From contig KK211087.1 in NCBI GenBank assembly GCA_000620185.1, positions 343,373 to 407,372 of the forward strand: a stretch of DNA of 64,000 bases, read 5' to 3'. The notes under the pieces were generated by a model. That model was not told where the DNA came from, searched no databases, and saw nothing but the letters and a program-made list of their open reading frames with translations. The translations under genes and the position numbers were made by a program. Within the stretch, counting starts at the first letter, position 1. Every line of letters begins with the position of its first letter. This DNA is from Geodermatophilaceae bacterium URHB0062. GTDB taxonomy: Bacteria > Actinomycetota > Actinomycetes > Mycobacteriales > Geodermatophilaceae. Shown here one piece after another: positions 45,853-55,795 of the stretch.

Positions 45853-46755
45853 GTGAATACGAAGTTCTGCAGAGACTGTGCGGACTACAGGCCGACTTCT
45901 GACTTCTCGAGGAACGCTCGCTCGAAGGATGGCCTGGCCTTCTACTGCCGAACACACTTGGCTGAACGTTCCCTGCGCAGCCGTGAGGCGCGCCGTGTGA
46001 AGCCGAGGGTCAATCGTCGAGCGCCTTCATCTCTTGTGATCCCAGAGGGCCACAAGTGGTGTCCAGACTGCGAACAAGTGCTCCCGTTGTCGCAATTTGT
46101 GCGGACCACTCGAACGAAAACCGGCTATCACGCGTACTGCAAGCCTTGTCACAACAAACGGGGGAAGGTTTCACGAGACGAGGTGGGCGGCTCGCGCACA
46201 TATCACTTGACGCGCCGCTACGGAATTACGGCTGCCGAGGCGGATCATCTCCTCGCCGGCCAAGGCGGCTTCTGCGCGATCTGCAAGAAGGCGCCGGCTG
46301 AGCACGTCGACCATGACCACGTGACGGGCGCCGTCAGGGCGCTGCTCTGCTTCAACTGCAACGGCGGGCTGGGGCAGTTCAAGGACGATCCAGACGTGCT
46401 GCGTGCCGCAGCTGAATACGTCGAGTTCCATACCTTGAGCCAGCGGGTCATCGCCGTCGCCGCAGCTGCCGGCCTCGGGCCGATCCGAACCATCCGCCCG
46501 GGGGAGCCGCCGGTAGGGTCGCAGCGACGGCCAGGGGCGCGCGGCACCAGCTCGCGAACCACGGGGCGGAGCAGCGGGCACGCCGACGACAGTCGGCAGG
46601 AGAGGCGGATGGGTGAACGAGAGATCAGCTGGCCGGAGCGGGTTCCCGCCCGCGTACCTGGACCGGGTGGGCTCTTCGTTCACCGACTTCCTCGGGGCCA
46701 CCGCGCCGGACCTGCTGCCCGGCCGTCGTCCGCTCCCACAGCTCCCGGTGGGTGA
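45853..46755 (+). CDS. Endonuclease VII-like HNH nuclease inserted between pup and prcB
   Basis: The 300-codon ORF starts at GTG 45853. Residues 1-75 hold paired zinc motifs ([33 protein letters not shown] ... YCKPC). Residues about 115-200 are the nuclease: [20 protein letters not shown] with the catalytic DHDH, then [20 protein letters not shown], as in phage T4 endonuclease VII-type proteins. Base composition is clearly lower in GC than the flanks, and codon use differs. Beyond about residue 205 the frame is low-complexity and runs 143 bases into prcB in another frame, so the true end is doubtful. Similar genes occur at this place in other actinobacteria; a link with proteasome function is unknown. 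Confidence 0.82.
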   Translation: MNTKFCRDCADYRPTSDFSRNARSKDGLAFYCRTHLAERSLRSREARRVKPRVNRRAPSSLVIPEGHKWCPDCEQVLPLSQFVRTTRTKTGYHAYCKPCHNKRGKVSRDEVGGSRTYHLTRRYGITAAEADHLLAGQGGFCAICKKAPAEHVDHDHVTGAVRALLCFNCNGGLGQFKDDPDVLRAAAEYVEFHTLSQRVIAVAAAAGLGPIRTIRPGEPPVGSQRRPGARGTSSRTTGRSSGHADDSRQERRMGEREISWPERVPARVPGPGGLFVHRLPRGHRAGPAARPSSAPTAPGG

Positions 46756-47491
46756 CATCGCCCCGCACGGCACCACGATCGTGTCGGTGACCTATGAGGG
46801 CGGCGTCCTCATGGGCGGCGACCGCCGCGCCACCATGGGCAACCTCATCTCCTCCCGCGACATCGAGAAGGTCTACCCGGCCGACTCCTACAGCGTCATC
46901 GGCATCGCCGGCGCCGCGGGCATCGCGATCGAGATGGTCCGGCTCTACCAGGTCGAGCTCGAGCACTACGAGAAGATCGAGGGCCTCACGATGTCCCTCG
47001 ACGGCAAGGCCAACCGCCTCGCCGCGATGATTCGCGGCAACCTCGGCGCCGCCCTGCAGGGCCTCGCCGTCGTCCCGCTGTTCGCGGGTTTCGACCTCGA
47101 CGCCGCGCCCGGCACGAGCCCCGGCCGGATCTTCAGCTACGACGTCACCGGCGGGAACTACGAGGAGCGTGGCTACGCCGCCGTCGGCTCCGGGTCGCTC
47201 TTCGCGAAGAACTCCCTGAAGAAGACCTGGCGCCAGGGCCTGCCCGCCGACGCCGCCTTCCGCACGGTCGTCGAGGCGCTCTACGACGCGGCCGACGACG
47301 ACTCCGCCACCGGTGGCCCCGACCCGGTCCGCCGGCTGTACCCGATCGTCTACCGGGTCGACGCCGAGGGCGCCGTCCGGCTGACCGACGCCGAGGTGGC
47401 CGCGGTCGCGGACGCGATCGTCGCCGACCGGGCCGAGGCCGACCGCCCGAACCTGCCGCGGGAGGCCACGCAGCTGGGGGGTCAGCCATGA
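46613..47491 (+). CDS. prcB: 20S proteasome beta subunit
   Basis: The 292-residue precursor of the catalytic subunit. A propeptide of 53 residues ends HG, followed by T54 as the N-terminal nucleophile ([20 protein letters not shown]), with the conserved Asp and Lys (RDIEKVY) of the Thr protease site. The family element [16 protein letters not shown] is intact. A GTG start follows AGGAGAGG. It overlaps prcA by ATGA. Its 5' 143 bases also lie within the open frame of the upstream nuclease. Confidence 0.96.
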   Translation: MNERSAGRSGFPPAYLDRVGSSFTDFLGATAPDLLPGRRPLPQLPVGDIAPHGTTIVSVTYEGGVLMGGDRRATMGNLISSRDIEKVYPADSYSVIGIAGAAGIAIEMVRLYQVELEHYEKIEGLTMSLDGKANRLAAMIRGNLGAALQGLAVVPLFAGFDLDAAPGTSPGRIFSYDVTGGNYEERGYAAVGSGSLFAKNSLKKTWRQGLPADAAFRTVVEALYDAADDDSATGGPDPVRRLYPIVYRVDAEGAVRLTDAEVAAVADAIVADRAEADRPNLPREATQLGGQP

Positions 47492-48372
47492 CGATGCCGT
47501 ACTACGCCTCCGCCGAGCAGGTCATGCGCGACCGCTCGGAGTACGCCCGCAAGGGCATCTCCCGCGGCCGCAGCGTCGCCGTCCTGACCTACGCCGACGG
47601 CGTCCTGTTCATCGCCGAGAACCCAAGCTCCACGCTGCACAAGGTCGGCGAGATCTACGACCGCATCGGGTTCGCGGCGGTCGGGCGCTACAGCGAGTTC
47701 GAGAGCCTGCGCGTGGCCGGTGTCCGCCTCGCCGACGTGCGCGGCTACTCATACAACCGCCGCGACGTCACCGGCCGCGTCATCGCGAACGCCTACGCCC
47801 AGACACTCGGCGCGATCTTCACCGAGCAGATGAAGCCCTACGAGGTGGAGCTCTGCGTCGCCGAGGTCGGTGACCGGCCGGAGAACGACCAGCTCTACCG
47901 GCTCACCTTCGACGGCTCGGTCGTCGACGAGCCCGACTTCGTGGTGATGGGCGGCCAGGCCGACGCCGTCACCGGGCACCTGCGCGAGCACTTCCATCAG
48001 GGCATGGGCCTGGCCGACGCCCTCGAGGTGGGTGTCCGGGCGCTGTCCGCGGTCAGCCCGGCCACCGCCGGATCGGGCAACGGCGGGCCCGCGCGGCTGG
48101 CCGCCGAACAGCTCGAGGTGGCGGTCCTCGACCGTCGCCGTCCCAAGCGGGCCTTCCGCCGGGTCGTCGGTTCCGCGCTGCGCACCCTGCTCGGCGACGA
48201 GAGCCCTGCCCCCGACGAGCGTCCGGAGGCCCCGGCCACCACAGCGCACGCGCCCAGCGTCCCGGAACCCGGCACGCCGCCCGGCCTGGGCGACCCGGCC
48301 AACCCCGACACCGCCGGCGGCGTCGAGCACGACGGGCGGCACTCCGGCGACGGCCCACCTCAAGCGGAGTAG
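47488..48372 (+). CDS. prcA: 20S proteasome alpha subunit
   Basis: A 294-residue alpha subunit forming the outer rings that gate the core. [20 protein letters not shown] is the gate and H0 helix, [20 protein letters not shown] the family signature. The core ends near residue 235. The last about 55 residues are a Pro/Ala/Glu-rich tail ([20 protein letters not shown]), longer than in mycobacteria. It lacks a catalytic Thr, as expected. Coupled to prcB. Confidence 0.96.
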   Translation: MTMPYYASAEQVMRDRSEYARKGISRGRSVAVLTYADGVLFIAENPSSTLHKVGEIYDRIGFAAVGRYSEFESLRVAGVRLADVRGYSYNRRDVTGRVIANAYAQTLGAIFTEQMKPYEVELCVAEVGDRPENDQLYRLTFDGSVVDEPDFVVMGGQADAVTGHLREHFHQGMGLADALEVGVRALSAVSPATAGSGNGGPARLAAEQLEVAVLDRRRPKRAFRRVVGSALRTLLGDESPAPDERPEAPATTAHAPSVPEPGTPPGLGDPANPDTAGGVEHDGRHSGDGPPQAE

Positions 48373-48380
48373 GGCGACAG

Positions 48381-48734
48381 ATGCCGGACTACCGGGTCAA
48401 CAAGGACGCCGTGGCGCAGGCACGGAAGCTGATCGACGCGGGCACCTACGACAACGAGACCGAGTGGTCCGACGCCGCGCCCTCGACCGACGACGAGAAC
48501 GCCGAGATCGAGCGCCACGGCTACGACGGCTACGGCGCCTGGCACCTCGCGGTCGATCCCGATGCCTCCGAGGAGACCAAGGGCCGCTACAAGTTCCCCT
48601 ACGGCGACTTCTCGAAGGTCAACCGCGCCGCGCTGATCCACGCCAAGCAGCGCGCGGCACAGAACGACCACGACGCGATCGAGCAGGCCGCCGACGATCT
48701 GCTCCGCCGCCTCGACGAGAAGCGCGGGCAGTGA
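48381..48734 (+). CDS. Conserved hypothetical protein (often labelled plasmid stabilisation protein)
   Basis: A 117-residue protein: MPDYRVNKDAVAQARKLIDA, ERHGYDGYGAWHLAVDPDAS, KGRYKFPYGDFSKVNRAALI. I recognise the family as a small actinobacterial protein found alone in many genomes, with no proven role in plasmid stability. It starts 8 bases after prcA, so it may be co-transcribed with the proteasome genes. Confidence 0.75.
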   Translation: MPDYRVNKDAVAQARKLIDAGTYDNETEWSDAAPSTDDENAEIERHGYDGYGAWHLAVDPDASEETKGRYKFPYGDFSKVNRAALIHAKQRAAQNDHDAIEQAADDLLRRLDEKRGQ

Positions 48735-48813
48735 GTCGGCAGGACGGCGACGGCCCCGCGGTCACCTGACCCGCCACGTGCGCCGGGACACGCGCTGTGT
48801 CCCTTTCGGAGCC

Positions 48814-48825
48814 TAGGCTCGGACC
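48814..48825 (+). promoter_or_regulatory. Leaderless-type -10 (TAGGCT) for pafA
   Basis: TAGGCT at 48814-48819, 6 nt, then GTG at 48826; no Shine-Dalgarno. Confidence 0.5.
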
Positions 48826-50184
48826 GTGGAACGACGGATCTTCGGCATCGAGACCGAGTACGGCGTCACGTGCACCTTCCGTGGCCAGCGGCGGCTGTCC
48901 CCGGACGAGGTGGCCCGCTACCTGTTCCGGCGCGTGGTCTCGTGGGGGCGCAGCTCCAACGTCTTCCTGCGCAACGGCTCACGCCTCTACCTCGACGTCG
49001 GCAGCCACCCCGAGTACGCCACCGCCGAGTGCGACGACCTCACCGAGCTCGTCGTCCACGACAAGGCCGGCGAGCGGATCCTCGAGGGCCTGCTCGTCGA
49101 CGCCGAGGAGCGCCTCGCCGAGGAGGGCGTCACCGGGGACATCTACCTGTTCAAGAACAACACCGACTCCGCCGGCAACAGCTACGGCTGCCACGAGAAC
49201 TACCTGGTCGGCCGGCACGGCGAGTTCAGCCGGCTGGCCGACGTCCTCATCCCGTTCCTGGTCAGCCGCCAGATCGTCGTCGGCGCCGGCAAGGTGCTGC
49301 AGACGCCGAGGGGCGCCATCTACTGCGTCAGCCAGCGGGCCGAGCACATCTGGGAGGGGGTCTCCTCAGCCACGACGAGAAGCCGCCCGATCATCAACAC
49401 CCGCGACGAGCCGCATGCCGACGCCGAGCGCTACCGGCGGCTGCACGTCATCGTCGGCGACTCGAACATGAACGAGACGACGACGCTGCTCAAGGTCTCC
49501 ATGACCGATCTGGTCCTGCGCATGATCGAGGCCGGCGTCCCGATCAAGGACATGACGCTCGAGAACCCGATCCGGGCCATCCGCGAGATCAGCCACGACA
49601 TGACCGGACGGCGCAAGGTCCGGCTGGCCAACGGCCGCGAGATGTCGGCGCTGGAGATCCAGTCCGAGTACCACTCACGAGCGGCGGAGTTCGCCGACCG
49701 CGAGGGCTGCACCCCCGAGCACCGGGCGATGCTCGAGCTGTGGGGCCGCGTGCTCAAGGCCGTCGACACCGAAGACCTGTCGCTGATCGATCGCGAGATC
49801 GATTGGGCGACCAAGTTCAGCCTCATCGAGCGCTATCGGGCCAAGCGCGACCTGCCGCTGAGCCACCCGCGGATCGCCCAGATGGACCTCGCCTACCACG
49901 ACATCAGCCGCACCCGCGGCCTGTACTACCTGCTCGAGCGCAACGGTCAGGTCGACCGCGTCGCGCACGAGCCGCGCGTCTTCGAGGCCAAGAACGTGCC
50001 GCCGCAGACCACGCGCGCCCGGCTGCGCGGCGAGTTCATCCGCAAGGCCCAGGAGAAGCGGCGGGACTTCACCGTCGACTGGGTGCACCTCAAGCTCAAC
50101 GACCAGGCACAGCGCACGGTGCTGTGCAAGGACCCGTTCAAGGCCGTCGACGAGCGCGTCGACAAGCTCATCGCGTCCATGTGA
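48826..50184 (+). CDS. pafA: Pup-protein ligase
   Basis: The 452-residue ligase activates the C-terminal Glu of Pup with ATP and forms an isopeptide bond to target Lys. [16 protein letters not shown] holds the Mg-binding E9 and E11, [18 protein letters not shown] the catalytic Asp and His/Glu, [20 protein letters not shown] and [15 protein letters not shown] the family signatures. It lacks the Dop loop. The C-terminal domain contacts Pup. Length matches PafA (Rv2097c, 452 residues). Confidence 0.97.
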   Translation: MERRIFGIETEYGVTCTFRGQRRLSPDEVARYLFRRVVSWGRSSNVFLRNGSRLYLDVGSHPEYATAECDDLTELVVHDKAGERILEGLLVDAEERLAEEGVTGDIYLFKNNTDSAGNSYGCHENYLVGRHGEFSRLADVLIPFLVSRQIVVGAGKVLQTPRGAIYCVSQRAEHIWEGVSSATTRSRPIINTRDEPHADAERYRRLHVIVGDSNMNETTTLLKVSMTDLVLRMIEAGVPIKDMTLENPIRAIREISHDMTGRRKVRLANGREMSALEIQSEYHSRAAEFADREGCTPEHRAMLELWGRVLKAVDTEDLSLIDREIDWATKFSLIERYRAKRDLPLSHPRIAQMDLAYHDISRTRGLYYLLERNGQVDRVAHEPRVFEAKNVPPQTTRARLRGEFIRKAQEKRRDFTVDWVHLKLNDQAQRTVLCKDPFKAVDERVDKLIASM

Positions 50185-50299
50185 CCTGACCCGCCAGAAA
50201 CATTCGAGACAGGCTGCACGGCCGCATCCGGATGGCGGTGCAGGGACGAACACCTCGGGAACCGCGACGACGCGGCCCACACCCCCGAGGAGATTTGTC

Positions 50300-50938
50300 A
50301 TGAGAAGGACCACCGCACTGGCCATGACCGCGCCCGCACTGGGACTCGTGGCGGCCTTGACCCTGGCTCCGCCAGCCTCGGCGGGAACGGCTACCACGCA
50401 TGCGTCGCTGCAGCCCGTCAACGACCACAACGCCGCCGGTCAGGCCTTCGTCGACGTGCAGGGCAACAGGATCACGGTGACCATGGCGGCGCACGGCCTC
50501 GTGCCGAACCAGCCGCACGCCGCCCACATCCACTTCGGCGCGGAGGCCCGGCACGAGTGCCCGGTCATGGCCGACGACACCGACGGCAACCACCACATCT
50601 CCACCACGGAGGGTGCGCCCGCCTACGGGCCGATCGTCGTCAGCCTGACCACGTTCGGCCCGACCGACCCCGGCTCGGGCCTGGCGATCGACCGGTTCGA
50701 CACCGCGCCGGGCGGAAAGCTCCAGTACGAGCGCGGCAACATCAAGGTCTCGCACGCCGTCGCCCGCGCCATCGAGAACGGTGAAGCGGTCGTCGTCGTC
50801 CACGGCGTCGACTACAACCACACCGCGGCCTACGACGCCGGTGGTCCCTCCGACCTCGACCCGAGCCTGCCGGCCGAGGCCACCGACCCGGCGATCTGCG
50901 GCGTCCTCGACGTCGTCGACAGCCACGGCGGCCACTGA
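50300..50938 (+). CDS. Secreted CHRD domain-containing protein
   Basis: A 212-residue protein with a signal peptide (MRRTTALAMTAPALGLVAAL..., likely cut after ASA near residue 28) and a CHRD-like beta domain: ASLQPVNDHNAAGQAFVDVQ, THTV-like strands, and PHAAHIHFG with several His. The His-rich region (HNAAG, HAAHIH, NHHISTT, NHTAAYD) could bind metal. GGAG lies before the ATG at 50300. Function unknown; a cell-surface or periplasmic location is expected. Confidence 0.75.
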   Translation: MRRTTALAMTAPALGLVAALTLAPPASAGTATTHASLQPVNDHNAAGQAFVDVQGNRITVTMAAHGLVPNQPHAAHIHFGAEARHECPVMADDTDGNHHISTTEGAPAYGPIVVSLTTFGPTDPGSGLAIDRFDTAPGGKLQYERGNIKVSHAVARAIENGEAVVVVHGVDYNHTAAYDAGGPSDLDPSLPAEATDPAICGVLDVVDSHGGH

Positions 50939-50949
50939 GCTGAGCCGCA

Positions 50950-50986
50950 GCCGCGGCGGCCGTGCCCCGGGGGCGGCCGCCGCGGC
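50950..50986. terminator. GC-rich hairpin between convergent genes
   Basis: GCCGCGGCGGCC (50950-50961) is perfectly complementary to GGCCGCCGCGGC (50975-50986), with a GC-rich 13-nt loop. It lies between the convergent CHRD and DUF3866 genes, 11 and 12 bases from their stops, fitting a bidirectional terminator. Confidence 0.7.
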
Positions 50987-50998
50987 CGGACCAGGGAC

Positions 50999-52162
50999 TC
51001 AGCTGGCCGGCGCCTCGGGCGCCACGGCGGGCTCGTCCGCGGGAGACTCCGTCTCCTCGGCCTCCGGCAGGGCGAGCGCGGCGTACCGGCCGGCCGCCGC
51101 GGCCGCGAGGAAGTAGGCGCGTTCCTCGGGATAGCCGCGGCCCATCGTCCGCAGGGGGACCGGGGAGAGGCCGAGGGCCTCGTCGAGCCCGTCGGTGTCC
51201 ACCCAGACGACCGGGTTGCGCCGCGGCTGGCCCGCGAGGTCCTCGTCCACCTGGCCGCCCAGCTCCGACGATAGCCCCCGTGGTGCGACGAGCGTGACGC
51301 CACCCAGGGCCACCCGCCCGAACGCGGTCAGCGAGTGGTGCGACACCCCGCGGTGCCGCGGACGCGGGTCGGCGTCGGAGATCCGCAACGCCCCGATCGC
51401 CTGCCCGCCGAGCACGGTGACCGCGTTGCACGCCTCGCCGGCGGCCACGCCCGAGAAGCCCCACGGCGTGCCCGTGCCCAGGTTGCCGGGGCCCTGCGTG
51501 ACGATCGCGAGGTCGGCGCCGAGCACGTGCCTGGCCGCGAGCAGCCCCGTGTGCACGGTGACCGCCTCGAGGTCGCCGCCGAACGCCTGGCCCACGGTGA
51601 CGACGCCGGCCAATGACGAGGCCAGCGTGTCCAGCGTCCGGGAGAACGACGCCGGCAGCGCCGCGCCGTCCGTCATCACGTACGCGACCTTGAGGTCGGG
51701 GTCGGTCGCCAGCATCCCGATCAGCACGGCCGGCAGCGCCGAGTGCAGGTCGGCCACGACCACCGGCATGCCGCCGATGTCGTCCACCTCGGCCATCAGG
51801 GCGTGATATTCGGTGTCCTGCTCGTCGACGCCGGCAACCGTCGCCTGCAGCGGGGTGTACCGCGCCTTCACCAGGTGCCCCGGACCGGTCGGGTCGGGCG
51901 GCAGCCGGTCGGGGACGGCGATGACGAGGGCGACCCCGCCCGTGCCCAGCCCCTGCGCGAGCGCGGTGGTGTTCAGCAGCACGTCGTCGCCGACCTTCGG
52001 GATGCCCACCAGCGACGGGTAGGCCAGCGCCTTCAGCTGTCCCTCGTCGGGCACCTCGACGGTCAGCTCCAGGCTGTCGCGCCCCCTGCGTCCGGTGGCC
52101 GTCACCCGTCCCCGCCGCCAGCGGATGCGCAGGGGCGGGGGAGGAGAGGAGGAATAGGGCAT
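50999..52162 (-). CDS. DUF3866 family protein
   Basis: A 387-residue protein of unknown function, conserved next to pafBC in actinobacteria. The N-terminal 90 residues are beta-rich (IRWRRGRVTATGRRGRDSLE); the larger C-terminal part has GTPWGFSGVAAGEACNAVTV and ISDADPRPRHRGVSHHSLTA, the most conserved blocks. A C-terminal Ala/Pro/Glu tail follows. TAGCCT lies 6 nt before the ATG, which suggests leaderless expression. Divergent from pafB. Confidence 0.82.
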   Translation of the reverse strand: MPYSSSPPPPLRIRWRRGRVTATGRRGRDSLELTVEVPDEGQLKALAYPSLVGIPKVGDDVLLNTTALAQGLGTGGVALVIAVPDRLPPDPTGPGHLVKARYTPLQATVAGVDEQDTEYHALMAEVDDIGGMPVVVADLHSALPAVLIGMLATDPDLKVAYVMTDGAALPASFSRTLDTLASSLAGVVTVGQAFGGDLEAVTVHTGLLAARHVLGADLAIVTQGPGNLGTGTPWGFSGVAAGEACNAVTVLGGQAIGALRISDADPRPRHRGVSHHSLTAFGRVALGGVTLVAPRGLSSELGGQVDEDLAGQPRRNPVVWVDTDGLDEALGLSPVPLRTMGRGYPEERAYFLAAAAAGRYAALALPEAEETESPADEPAVAPEAPAS

Positions 52163-52228
52163 GCAGGGAGGCTAGCCAGCACCCCGGACACGGGCAGACC
52201 GGCGGCCCGGCCGCAGCGGTGCCCTGAC

Positions 52229-52240
52229 TAGCCTGAACCC
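52229..52240 (+). promoter_or_regulatory. Leaderless-type -10 (TAGCCT) for pafB
   Basis: TAGCCT at 52229-52234, 6 nt, then GTG at 52241. The same short intergenic region carries a TAGCCT for the divergent DUF3866 gene at 52169-52174 (minus strand). Confidence 0.5.
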
Positions 52241-53218
52241 GTGGCGGCGAAGCGGGCGGAACGACTGGTCAATCTGGTCATCGCCCTGCTCAGCACGCGG
52301 CAGTACGTCACGGCCGCACGGATTCGCGCCACCGTGCCCGGTTACGAGCCCGACGACGGCAGCGACCGCGCCGACGAGGCGTTCAAGCGCATGTTCGAGC
52401 GGGACAAGGCCGAGCTGCGCGAGATGGGCGTCCCGCTCGAGACCGGTCGTACGAGCGTCTTCGACACCGAGGACGGCTACCGCATCGCCCGCGCCGACTA
52501 CGAGCTGCCCGAGATCCGGCTGACCGGCGAGGAGGCGGCGGCCGTCGGCCTGGCCCTGCGGCTGTGGGAGTCGGCGCAGCTGGCCGGCGCCGCGCACAGC
52601 GCCCTGGTCAAGCTCAAGGCCGCCGGCATCGACGTCGACAGCTCCCGGGCCATCCCGCTGCAGCCGCGGCTGGACGCCGGTGAGCCGGCGTTCGAGCCCT
52701 GCTACACCGCCGCCCGCGACCGCCGGAAGCTGGAGTTCGACTACCAGCGGCCCGACGAGGACGCGCCCACGCGCCGGCACGTGCAGCCGTGGGGCGTCGT
52801 CGCCTGGCACGGCCGCTGGTACCTCGTCGGCCTGGATCTCGACCGGCAGGCGCCCCGGCAGTACCGGCTCTCCCGCGTCGTCGGGACGCCGAAGGCCACC
52901 GGACCCGCGGGGGCGTTCGAGCCGCCCGCCGACCTGGATCTCGCCGAGGTCGTCGCCCGGCAGGTCGGGGGGCAGGAGCAGCTCGTCGTCGTCCGTGCCC
53001 GTCCTGGCACCGCGATCGGCCTGCGCCGGCACGCCGTTCCGCTCGGCCCCGCCGACGACGGTGACGACCGGCTCGAGCTGCGCACCACCGAGCCCGCCGC
53101 GCTGGCCGACCAGATCGCCGCCTACGGGGACGACGTCCTGGTCGAGGCGCCGGCGGCGGTCCGCGACGCCGTGATCAGCCGCCTCACCCGGCTGGCCGCG
53201 ATGGGGGAGACGGCATGA
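52241..53218 (+). CDS. pafB: WYL domain transcriptional regulator PafB
   Basis: The 325-residue protein has an N-terminal winged helix (ERLVNLVIALLSTRQYVTAA), a central WYL/Sm-fold domain (HVQPWGVVAWHGRWYLVGLD, YRLSRVVG) and a C-terminal WCX extension. In mycobacteria PafB with PafC activates the LexA/RecA-independent DNA damage response; the WYL domain is thought to sense single-stranded nucleic acid. Its stop overlaps pafC (ATGA), so both are made together. Confidence 0.93.
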   Translation: MAAKRAERLVNLVIALLSTRQYVTAARIRATVPGYEPDDGSDRADEAFKRMFERDKAELREMGVPLETGRTSVFDTEDGYRIARADYELPEIRLTGEEAAAVGLALRLWESAQLAGAAHSALVKLKAAGIDVDSSRAIPLQPRLDAGEPAFEPCYTAARDRRKLEFDYQRPDEDAPTRRHVQPWGVVAWHGRWYLVGLDLDRQAPRQYRLSRVVGTPKATGPAGAFEPPADLDLAEVVARQVGGQEQLVVVRARPGTAIGLRRHAVPLGPADDGDDRLELRTTEPAALADQIAAYGDDVLVEAPAAVRDAVISRLTRLAAMGETA

Positions 53219-54207
53219 CGCATCCCGGCACCGACCGGATGACCCGGCTGCTGGCCCTCGTGCCGTACCTGACCGCCCGGCCCGAGGGCGTCGCCGTGGC
53301 CGAGGTCGCACGCGACTTCGGCGTGACCGAGCGGCAGCTGCGCAGCGATCTCGAGCTGCTGTGGATGTGCGGCCTGCCCGGCTACGGCCCCGGCGACCTG
53401 ATCGACCTCTCCTTCGAGGGCGACCGCGTGCGCGTCACCTTCACGGCGGGCATGGTGCGACCGCTGCGGCTGACCACCGACGAGGCGGTCGCGCTCGTCG
53501 TCGCGCTGCGCACGCTGCTGGAGCTGCCCGGCCTCGCCGAGCGGGAGGCCGTGAGCACGGCGCTGGCCAAGGTGTCGGCGGCCGCCGGCCACGCCGCCGA
53601 CCACGTCACCCCGGTGGCGGTGAGCGTCGACGCCCGCGAGGAGGCGCTGGCCGTCGTCCGGGACGGACTCGAGCGCAGGCGCGCCCTGCACCTGCACTAC
53701 TACGTGCCGACCCGCGACGAGCGCACCGAGCGCACCGTCGACCCGATGAAGCTCCACTACGTCGACGGCAAGTGGTACCTGGAGGCCTGGTGCCGCCGTG
53801 CGGAGGGCGTGCGGCTGTTCCGCCTCGACCGGGTCGACGACGTCGTCGTCCTCGACGAGCCGGCCGCCGCGCCGCCGCAGGCCCACGAGCGCGACGTCGA
53901 GAACGGCGTCTACCAGCCCGAGCCCGGTTCGCCGGCGGTGCGGCTGCGGCTCTCCCGCAGCGCCCGCTGGGTCGCCGACTACTACCCGGTCGACGAGGTG
54001 TCCCCGGTCGAGGCGCCGGCGGGCGGTCTCGCCGTCACCGTGCGGACGGCGGACCTCGCGTGGGCCCGCCGCCTGGTGGCCTCCCTCGGGGGCGAGGCCG
54101 TGGTCGACGAGCCGGCCGGGCTGGCCCGGGAGATCGCCGCCGCCGCCCGGGCGGCGCTGCGGCGCTACGGGGTGGACGCGGCGCCGACGCCGTCCGACGC
54201 CGGATAG
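53215..54207 (+). CDS. pafC: WYL domain transcriptional regulator PafC
   Basis: A 330-residue paralogue of PafB: winged helix (AEVARDFGVTERQLRSDLEL), WYL domain (DPMKLHYVDGKWYLEAWCRR, RLFRLDRVDDVVVLD) and WCX domain. PafB and PafC form a heterodimer-like activator. Coupled to pafB. The TAG stop is part of the -10-like TAGGGT of the next small gene. Confidence 0.93.
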   Translation: MTHPGTDRMTRLLALVPYLTARPEGVAVAEVARDFGVTERQLRSDLELLWMCGLPGYGPGDLIDLSFEGDRVRVTFTAGMVRPLRLTTDEAVALVVALRTLLELPGLAEREAVSTALAKVSAAAGHAADHVTPVAVSVDAREEALAVVRDGLERRRALHLHYYVPTRDERTERTVDPMKLHYVDGKWYLEAWCRRAEGVRLFRLDRVDDVVVLDEPAAAPPQAHERDVENGVYQPEPGSPAVRLRLSRSARWVADYYPVDEVSPVEAPAGGLAVTVRTADLAWARRLVASLGGEAVVDEPAGLAREIAAAARAALRRYGVDAAPTPSDAG

Positions 54208-54217
54208 GGTCGCCCCC

Positions 54218-54424
54218 GTGGTGCTCCTGGTGGTCTGGGCGGTCGTCGTCGTCCTCGTGCTGGTCGTCCTCGGCGGACTGGCCTACGGGCTCCTCGGTGC
54301 GTTCGGCCGACTGCGGCGGGAGATCGAGGGGGCCGAGCGCGACCTGCGCCCGTTCCTGGAGCAGCTGCAGCAGACCGCCGACCGGGCCGCCGCGCGGGCC
54401 GATCAGGCGCGCAACCGCAGCTGA
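54218..54424 (+). CDS. Small membrane-anchored hypothetical protein
   Basis: A 68-residue protein with one N-terminal transmembrane helix (VLLVVWAVVVVLVLVVLGGL) and an amphipathic charged helix (LRREIEGAERDLRPFLEQLQ). The GTG at 54218 lies 7 nt after TAGGGT. Similar small proteins lie between pafC and tatA in relatives; the layout resembles TatA (one membrane helix plus amphipathic helix) but there is no TatA sequence motif. Confidence 0.7.
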   Translation: MVLLVVWAVVVVLVLVVLGGLAYGLLGAFGRLRREIEGAERDLRPFLEQLQQTADRAAARADQARNRS

Positions 54425-54487
54425 CGACCGGGAACGGACACCTCTCCGGCGTAGGATCGCCGGTGCCACGACCCTGGAGGACCCCTC

Positions 54488-54817
54488 ATGCTCGGACTCG
54501 GCGCGCCGGAACTCGTTCTGATCATCCTGGCGATCCTGCTGCTCTTCGGCTACAAGAAGCTGCCCGACGCCGCCCGGTCCTTCGGTCGTTCGCTGCGCAT
54601 CTTCAAGGGCGAGATGAAGGGCATGAAGGACGACGACGTCCGCATGAAGGACCCCGCACGCACGACGCCCGTCCGCGGGGAGATCGTCCCGCCCGCGAGC
54701 TCCGCCAACGGTGACCTGACCGCCCAGCTGCACGAGGAGGCGCGCGCGGCCGAGCTGCGTGCCGCCGAGCTCCGGGCCCGCGCCGAGCAGGCCGGCACGG
54801 GCGACGGGTCTCGCTGA
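54488..54817 (+). CDS. tatA: Sec-independent protein translocase TatA
   Basis: The 109-residue protein has the TatA layout: a short hydrophobic helix ([20 protein letters not shown]), then the [20 protein letters not shown] amphipathic helix, then a disordered tail with an Ala/Glu/Arg helix. It forms the pore-like component for export of folded proteins with twin-arginine signals. GGAGG precedes the ATG. TAGGAT (54452-54457) is a likely -10 box. tatC is 26 bases downstream. Confidence 0.94.
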   Translation: MLGLGAPELVLIILAILLLFGYKKLPDAARSFGRSLRIFKGEMKGMKDDDVRMKDPARTTPVRGEIVPPASSANGDLTAQLHEEARAAELRAAELRARAEQAGTGDGSR

Positions 54818-54843
54818 CCGCTCCCGTTCCGGACAGGACGACG

Positions 54844-55770
54844 GTGAACGAGCCCGGCCGCGGCACGCGGGCGAGGCGCCGCAAGGCACCCCGCGACCCG
54901 GAGGCGACGATGACCCTCGTCGCCCACCTCACCGAACTGCGGAACCGGGTCGCGAAGGCACTGCTCGCGCTGCTGGTGGCCACCGCGGTGGCGTTCTGGT
55001 GGTACGAGCACGGGCTCGGCGCGTTCATCCGTGCCCCGTACTGCGGGCTCCCCGCCCATCTGCGCTACGGCGGCGGTGAGACCGGCTGCGGGCTGCTGAT
55101 CACCGACGTCTTCGGTGGTGTCTTCATCCGGCTCAAGGTCGCCTTCCTCGCCGGCGCGGTGCTGTCGGCCCCCTTCTGGCTGTACCAGCTGTGGGCGTTC
55201 ATCACCCCCGGCCTCAAGCGCACGGAGAAGCGGTACGGGGTCGGCTTCGTGGCCGTGTCGACCCTGCTCTTCGCCGCCGGCGCGGTGCTGGCCTACATCT
55301 CCCTGTCCAAGGGGCTCCAGCTGCTGCTGGGTCTGGCCGGCGACGGGGTGGTGGTCGCGCTCACCGCGCAGGACTACATCGGCTTCGTGCTGTCGCTGCT
55401 GGTCGCGTTCGGGGTGAGCTTCGAGGTGCCGCTGATCGCGGTCGCGCTCAACCTCGTCGGCGTGCTGCCGTACACGGTGCTCGCGCGCAGCCGCCGCTGG
55501 ATCTTCTTCCTGACCATCGTGTTCTCGGCGTTCATCACGCCCACCCAGGACCCCTTCACCATGCTGCTCATGGCCGGGCCGATGATCCTGCTGTTCGAGG
55601 GCGCCATCCAGATCGCCCGGGTCGTGGACAAGCGGCGCGCCAGACGAGCGGCGATCGAGGGCTTCCACGACGTCTCCGACGACGAGGCCTCCCCGCTGGA
55701 CGCACGCCCGTCCGCGCTCGACCAACCGCTCGACTCGCCGACCTCGTCGACCTCGTCGACGCGCGGCTGA
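54844..55770 (+). CDS. tatC: Sec-independent protein translocase TatC
   Basis: A 308-residue polytopic receptor for twin-arginine signal peptides. MTLVAHLTELRNRVAKALLA is the conserved N-terminal loop with the HLTELR motif, AFITPGLKRTEKRYG the first cytoplasmic/periplasmic loop signature, and SFEVPLIAVALNLVG the key Glu region. Six membrane helices are visible. The C-terminus is a charged, Ser/Thr-rich tail. GTG start. Confidence 0.95.
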   Translation: MNEPGRGTRARRRKAPRDPEATMTLVAHLTELRNRVAKALLALLVATAVAFWWYEHGLGAFIRAPYCGLPAHLRYGGGETGCGLLITDVFGGVFIRLKVAFLAGAVLSAPFWLYQLWAFITPGLKRTEKRYGVGFVAVSTLLFAAGAVLAYISLSKGLQLLLGLAGDGVVVALTAQDYIGFVLSLLVAFGVSFEVPLIAVALNLVGVLPYTVLARSRRWIFFLTIVFSAFITPTQDPFTMLLMAGPMILLFEGAIQIARVVDKRRARRAAIEGFHDVSDDEASPLDARPSALDQPLDSPTSSTSSTRG

Positions 55771-55795
55771 GCGCGACCGGGCCAGGACCTCGTCG

